Shown one piece after another: positions 60,455-64,000 of a stretch of 64,000 nucleotides of DNA. The position numbers and the translations under genes are program-made. The notes below the pieces were generated by a model. That model saw only the letters and a program-made list of their open reading frames with translations. It was not told the origin of the DNA and ran no database searches. Source of the DNA: Ferribacterium limneticum (GTDB lineage: Bacteria; Pseudomonadota; Gammaproteobacteria; Burkholderiales; Rhodocyclaceae); NCBI RefSeq assembly GCF_020510625.1, contig NZ_CP075191.1, forward strand, positions 2,912,001 through 2,976,000, read 5' to 3'. The number at the start of each line of letters is the position of its first letter. The stretch's first letter is position 1.

Positions 60455-61168
60455 TCAACGAGCCGAGCAGCGCCCCTGCCCCGGCTGGATGCGGCAAAGC
60501 ACTTCGCCGCTGGTCGTATCGACAAAGTCGATTTCCTGCAGCTTGCCGACGAGGTAACGTTTTTTCAGCGTGAAATCGGTCGGTTTGCCATAGGTGGCTT
60601 TCCAGAACGTCGTGCTTTCGCTGATCACCGGCTCGACCAGAACAGCCTTGGCCCGCAGGCCGACATGCCCGGTAACGGCAGCCGGCAGGCTGGCCGAGAA
60701 TCCTGCATCGTCATCGACCTGGCGCGGGTAGAAATCGTAGAGATTCTCGAAGGCCAGGAAATAGTCGTAGCGCCAGCTCACCTTCATTTGCTGCGGCGTG
60801 CCGATCTTGTCCTCGTGCTGATATTCGCCGCGCTCTTCCGTCACCGACTGCAGCGGCAGGAACTTGAAGCGGTAATAGTCATCGACGGCGGGGTCGGCCA
60901 GCGGCTGCCAGCTCCAGCCTTCGGCCAGCTGGTTGAAGGACATGCGGTAGAGGACATCCAGCCGTTCGCCAGATTCGTTGATTTCAAGGCTGCCGGGTAC
61001 CGACAAATCGACATCGACTTCGACGACCTGCCCGACCCTGGTTTTGATGCTGTCAGCCGGCAGTTTGGCGATGGCGACATACTGCCGCTCGGCGGTATCA
61101 GCGGCCTGGGCAGCACCAAAAAAGGCGGCGACCGAAGCCGCCGTTAAGATATATCTGAGGAAAAACAT
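60455..61168 (-). CDS. Hypothetical exported protein
   Basis: A 237-residue protein with signal peptide FLRYILTAASVAAFFGAAQA. The mature part has repeated aromatic and acidic segments (NQLAEGWSWQPLADPAVDDYYRFKFLPLQ; YDYFLAFENLYDFYPRQVDDD) and two cysteines near the C-terminus (EVLCRIQPGQGRCSAR). I do not recognise the family. It follows the ABC exporter permease by 99 bp on the same strand and could be co-transcribed, but nothing in the sequence links it to export. Confidence 0.7.
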   Translation of the reverse strand: MFFLRYILTAASVAAFFGAAQAADTAERQYVAIAKLPADSIKTRVGQVVEVDVDLSVPGSLEINESGERLDVLYRMSFNQLAEGWSWQPLADPAVDDYYRFKFLPLQSVTEERGEYQHEDKIGTPQQMKVSWRYDYFLAFENLYDFYPRQVDDDAGFSASLPAAVTGHVGLRAKAVLVEPVISESTTFWKATYGKPTDFTLKKRYLVGKLQEIDFVDTTSGEVLCRIQPGQGRCSAR

Positions 61169-61267
61169 GTCGACTTGGAACGCTTTCCATGAAACTTCAA
61201 GTCGTTCAAATGATCCGCTCCGGCGAGCACTTCGCCCATGATTTGTATCAACAATTCCTGATACAGC

Positions 61268-62401
61268 TCAGAGCTGCGTCTGGGTCACCGCCTTGCGGAA
61301 GCGGATCAGCGCAATGAAGAAAAAGGCTGCGCCGACACCGGTCATCATCAGCAAATCGGACCAGACCTCGACCAGCCCGGCACCGCGATAAAGGATGCCC
61401 TGGGCCAGGCGGACGAAATAGGTGGTCGGCGTTGCCGCCATGATGTGACGGATCGTCTCCGGCATGCTCTCCTGGGGCGTCACGCCGCCGGACAGCAGTT
61501 GCAGCGGCACGATGGTGGTGATGATCAGGAGGCCAAGCTGCGGCATCGAGCGGGCAATGGTGCCGAGGAAGATGCCGATGGAGGCCGCCGAGAACAGGTA
61601 ACAGGCCGCCGCCGCGAGGAAGAGCGGCACCGATCCGGCAATCGGCACCTGTAGCACCCGTTGCACCATGACCAGCAAGGCAAAGGCGACGCCGAGCAGG
61701 ACGGCCAGACCATTGGCCCAGATTTTGGCCATCATGATCTCCAACGGCGTCAGCGGCATGACCAGCAAGTGCTCGATGGTGCCGTGCTCGCGCTCGCGGA
61801 TGAAGGCGGCGCCGACCAGGATGATGGTCAGCATGGTGACGTTATTGATCGCTTCCATGACCCCGCCGAACCACAGGCCGGTCAGGTTGGGGTTGAAACG
61901 GGCCCGGGTGGTCAGGCGAATGGGCGACGACGCCGAATCGCGCCGCCCGGTCAGGAATTCGCTGACCTCGCCGCTGACGATCTGGCTGATGTAGCTGGCG
62001 CCGATGAAGGCCTGGCTGACCAGCGTGGCATCGATGTTGAGCTGGATTTCCGGCTGCCGGCCGGCGGCCAGGTCGCGCTGGAAGTTTTGTGGAATGACCA
62101 GCACGAAGGCGTATTTGTTGCTGTTCATCGCCGCATCCACCTGATCGAGGCGAATCAATTCCGGTGGTTTGAAATATGGCGGATAGAGCGCCCCGGCGAT
62201 GCGCACAGAGAGCGGCGAAGCATCTTCGTTGACGATGGCCACCGGCGCGTTGTGCAATTCCTGCGAAACGCCGGTCGCCGCTTCGTAGATGGCGCCCGAG
62301 AAGGCCCAGACGATCAGGCCGAGCAGCACCTTGTCGGCGGCCAGGCTGCGCAGTTCCTTGAGGCCGAGGCGGAAGATGTTGGTCCAGGAGAAGCGTTCCA
62401 C
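61268..62401 (-). CDS. ABC-2 type exporter permease (YhhJ-like)
   Basis: A 377-residue membrane protein with one N-terminal helix, a long periplasmic domain (NAPVAIVNEDASPLSVRIAG and on), and five or six C-terminal helices including EREHGTIEHLLVMPLTPLEIMMAKI, the conserved ABC-2 permease signature. Homologues YhhJ/YbhR pair with RbbA-type ATPase-permease fusions and an HlyD-like membrane fusion protein. The fusion gene lies 1 bp upstream. Substrates of such exporters are drugs or metabolites; none can be assigned. Confidence 0.88.
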   Translation of the reverse strand: MERFSWTNIFRLGLKELRSLAADKVLLGLIVWAFSGAIYEAATGVSQELHNAPVAIVNEDASPLSVRIAGALYPPYFKPPELIRLDQVDAAMNSNKYAFVLVIPQNFQRDLAAGRQPEIQLNIDATLVSQAFIGASYISQIVSGEVSEFLTGRRDSASSPIRLTTRARFNPNLTGLWFGGVMEAINNVTMLTIILVGAAFIREREHGTIEHLLVMPLTPLEIMMAKIWANGLAVLLGVAFALLVMVQRVLQVPIAGSVPLFLAAAACYLFSAASIGIFLGTIARSMPQLGLLIITTIVPLQLLSGGVTPQESMPETIRHIMAATPTTYFVRLAQGILYRGAGLVEVWSDLLMMTGVGAAFFFIALIRFRKAVTQTQL

Positions 62402-62402
62402 C

Positions 62403-64000
62403 TTATTTCTCCTGCTTCTTCAACAAGCTGACACTGGCCAGCGTCAGCACCGGGATGAAGGCCGCCAGCGCCAGCAGCGAGGGCCACAGTTCGGCGAAGC
62501 CCAGGCCCTTGGTGAAGGCGCCGCGGCAGATCAGGATGAAATAGGTCGCCGGGTAGAACTGGCCGACCCAGTAGCCCGCCCCCTGCAGCGACTCGACCGG
62601 CGTGGTCAGGCCAGAGAATTGCACGGTCGGCAGCATGGTGACGATGGCGGTGCCGAACAGCGCGGCAATCTGCGTTTTGGTGAAGATGGACATCAGCAGG
62701 CCGAGGCCGGTCGTCGCCGTCACATAGAGCAAGGCCCCCAGCGTCATGGCCAGGAAGCTGCCCTTGACCGGCACGCCGAAGAGCAGCACGGCTTCCAGCA
62801 TCATCAGCAGGTAGCTCGCCATGCAGACGGCGATGTAGGGCAGCTGCTTGCCGATCAGGAATTCGAGGCGGGTGACCGGCGTCACATACAGGTTGGTGAT
62901 CGAGCCGAGCTCTTTCTCGCGCACAACGCCAAGCGCCATCAGGATGGCAGGAATGAGTAGCATGAGCAGCGGGATGACCGCCGGCACCATGGCGTAGACG
63001 CTCTTGAAATCCTGGTTGTAGCGATAGCGCGACTCGATGCTGAAGGGCTGCGCCGCCGCCTGCCCGGCCTGCTCGCGCAACAGGCGCTGCACATAGTCGC
63101 GATGCATGCCCTCGATGTAGCCGCGCATCGTTTCGCCGCGGTAGGGCATGGCACCGTCGACCAGCACGCCGATTTCGGGCGCCCGGCCGCGTCGCAGATC
63201 GCGCCCGTAGTCGGCGGGAATCTCGATGGCCAGCGACACCTCGCCGCTCTTCATGCGCCGGTCGAGGTCGGCTTCGTCGAGCAGATTCGGCCGTTGCACG
63301 AAGTAGCGCGAACCGGCCACGTTGGCAATGTAGTCGCGGCTCTCCGGGCTCTGGTCGCGGTCGAGCACGGCGAAGCGCAGATTTTCGACATCGAAGGACA
63401 TGCCGTAGCCGAGCACGAACATCATGATCACCGAACCAAGCAGCGCGAAACCGAGGCGGATCATGTCGCGGCGCAGTTCGAGCGCTTCGCGGTAGGCGTA
63501 GCCGAGCAGGCGGCGCAGGCTGAAGCCGGCCCTCTCCCTCCCCTTCAAGGGGAGGGCTGGGGAGGGGATGGGTTGAGTCTGAGCAGATGCCTCCGACCCA
63601 TCCCCCTCCGTGCCTCCCCCTTGCCCCAAGGGATACCGTTCCTGCGGAACATAAAGAGGTAGGAGTTGGGCGGTTTCACCTTTTGTCACCCCGCTCGCCT
63701 CTTCCAAATAGGCGATAAAGGCCGCTTCCAGTGTCTTTTCACCGCGCGCCGCACACAAGGCTGCCGGCGTATCGCTGGCCAGCACCTTGCCGGCATGCAT
63801 CAGCGAAATCCGGTCGCAGCGCTCGGCCTCGTTCATGAAATGGGTCGAGATGAAGATGGTGACGCCGTGCTGGCGCGACAGTTCGACCAGCAGCGCCCAG
63901 AACTCGTCGCGCGCCACCGGATCGACGCCGGAAGTCGGCTCGTCGAGGATCAGCAGCTTGGGCTCATGGACCACCGCCACGGCCAGCGACAGGCGCTGGC
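62403..64000 (-). CDS. RbbA-like ABC transporter ATPase-permease fusion (partial)
   Basis: The 532 visible residues contain the end of an ABC ATPase (LILDEPTSGVDPVARDEFW as Walker B/D-loop, then the H-loop His in FISTHFMNEAERCDR) fused to an ABC-2 permease domain (PAILMALGVVREKELGSITNLYV). The N-terminal part, including Walker A and any first ATPase domain, lies beyond the right window edge; only QRLSLAVAVVHEP is seen before the Walker B. The linker at about 63528-63633 is encoded by a family B palindromic repeat (PLGQGGGTEGDGSE to PSPALPLKGRERAG), so it has been lengthened by an in-frame insertion. Confidence 0.87.
   Translation of the reverse strand, partial: QRLSLAVAVVHEPKLLILDEPTSGVDPVARDEFWALLVELSRQHGVTIFISTHFMNEAERCDRISLMHAGKVLASDTPAALCAARGEKTLEAAFIAYLEEASGVTKGETAQLLPLYVPQERYPLGQGGGTEGDGSEASAQTQPIPSPALPLKGRERAGFSLRRLLGYAYREALELRRDMIRLGFALLGSVIMMFVLGYGMSFDVENLRFAVLDRDQSPESRDYIANVAGSRYFVQRPNLLDEADLDRRMKSGEVSLAIEIPADYGRDLRRGRAPEIGVLVDGAMPYRGETMRGYIEGMHRDYVQRLLREQAGQAAAQPFSIESRYRYNQDFKSVYAMVPAVIPLLMLLIPAILMALGVVREKELGSITNLYVTPVTRLEFLIGKQLPYIAVCMASYLLMMLEAVLLFGVPVKGSFLAMTLGALLYVTATTGLGLLMSIFTKTQIAALFGTAIVTMLPTVQFSGLTTPVESLQGAGYWVGQFYPATYFILICRGAFTKGLGFAELWPSLLALAAFIPVLTLASVSLLKKQEK
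63528..63633. repeat. Family B palindromic repeat, copy 2, inside the ABC fusion gene
   Basis: Left hairpin CCCTCCCCTTCAAGGGGAGGG plus GGATGGGT, spacer of about 25 bp, then ACCCATCCCCCTCCGTGCC and CTTGCCCCAAGGG. It is the same composite type as 6075-6196. It is in frame and falls exactly between the ATPase and permease domains. Confidence 0.8.

Noticed and set aside
61190-61318. Small plus-strand ORF starting MKLQVVQMIRSG
   Set aside because: No ribosome binding site, overlaps the ABC permease gene end antisense, no family.

Overview
The window is GC-rich (by eye a little over 60 % G+C) and densely coding. Its gene content fits a betaproteobacterium of the Rhodocyclales (Azonexus/Dechloromonas/Rhodocyclaceae type): periplasmic PQQ alcohol oxidation with c-type cytochromes, sigma-54 control, class I PHA synthase, a PEP-CTERM protein, an FNR/DNR-type box beside hemerythrin genes, and a type I-C CRISPR system. 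The organism call is inference; no rRNA, tRNA or ribosomal protein gene is present to test it.

Layout. 0-4 kb: a small oxidoreductase/hydrolase/tautomerase operon divergent from an HxlR regulator, then a proline-iminopeptidase homologue that has lost its nucleophile. 4-11.2 kb: a six-gene minus-strand operon (SoxYZ-like carrier, zinc metallohydrolase, TonB, TonB-dependent receptor, histidine kinase, response regulator) in which every junction is a 4-bp ATGA overlap. 11.6-13.4 kb: a PQQ alcohol dehydrogenase with the lanthanide-type Asp, divergent from that operon; both sides carry a sigma-54 promoter. 13.5-17.6 kb: an inserted block with a HipBA module and a MocR/FMN-protein pair, flanked by a duplicated cytochrome c 3' end. 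17.6-21 kb: a second PQQ dehydrogenase (calcium-type Ser) with a secreted pentapeptide protein and cytochrome c. 21-24 kb: a second LuxR-type two-component pair and a double-cache protein. 24-27.5 kb: peptide deformylase, carboxylesterase and a haem-binding hybrid kinase.

27.7-40.1 kb is a complete type I-C CRISPR-Cas locus: 40 repeats and 39 spacers, leader at the cas2 end, then cas2-cas1-cas4, a RelBE-like toxin-antitoxin pair on the opposite strand, cas7-cas8c(with internal cas11c)-cas5-cas3 and a WYL regulator. 40.5-50 kb returns to alcohol oxidation: aldehyde dehydrogenase, DUF779 protein, cytochrome c, a membrane kinase, then cytochrome b561, a YVTN propeller, a PedG/XoxJ-like binding protein, a PedF-like cytochrome c550 and an AcoR-type sigma-54 activator. 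51-55 kb looks like an O2/NO-responsive group (SirB2, NnrS-like membrane protein, DUF2249, hemerythrin, ODP di-iron sensor, MCP-like protein). 55-64 kb holds PHA synthase, a beta-CASP nuclease, UspA, a PEP-CTERM protein, FKBP, and an RbbA-like ABC exporter cut by the window edge.

The genes at 4-23 kb and 40-50 kb form one functional unit comparable to the ped/exa region of Pseudomonas: two quinoprotein dehydrogenases with different predicted metal cofactors, their cytochromes and accessory periplasmic proteins, an aldehyde dehydrogenase, and regulators, with GG-N10-GC sigma-54 promoters found at five places in it. Two families of palindromic repeats are scattered through the window, and in four genes they lie in frame inside the coding sequence.
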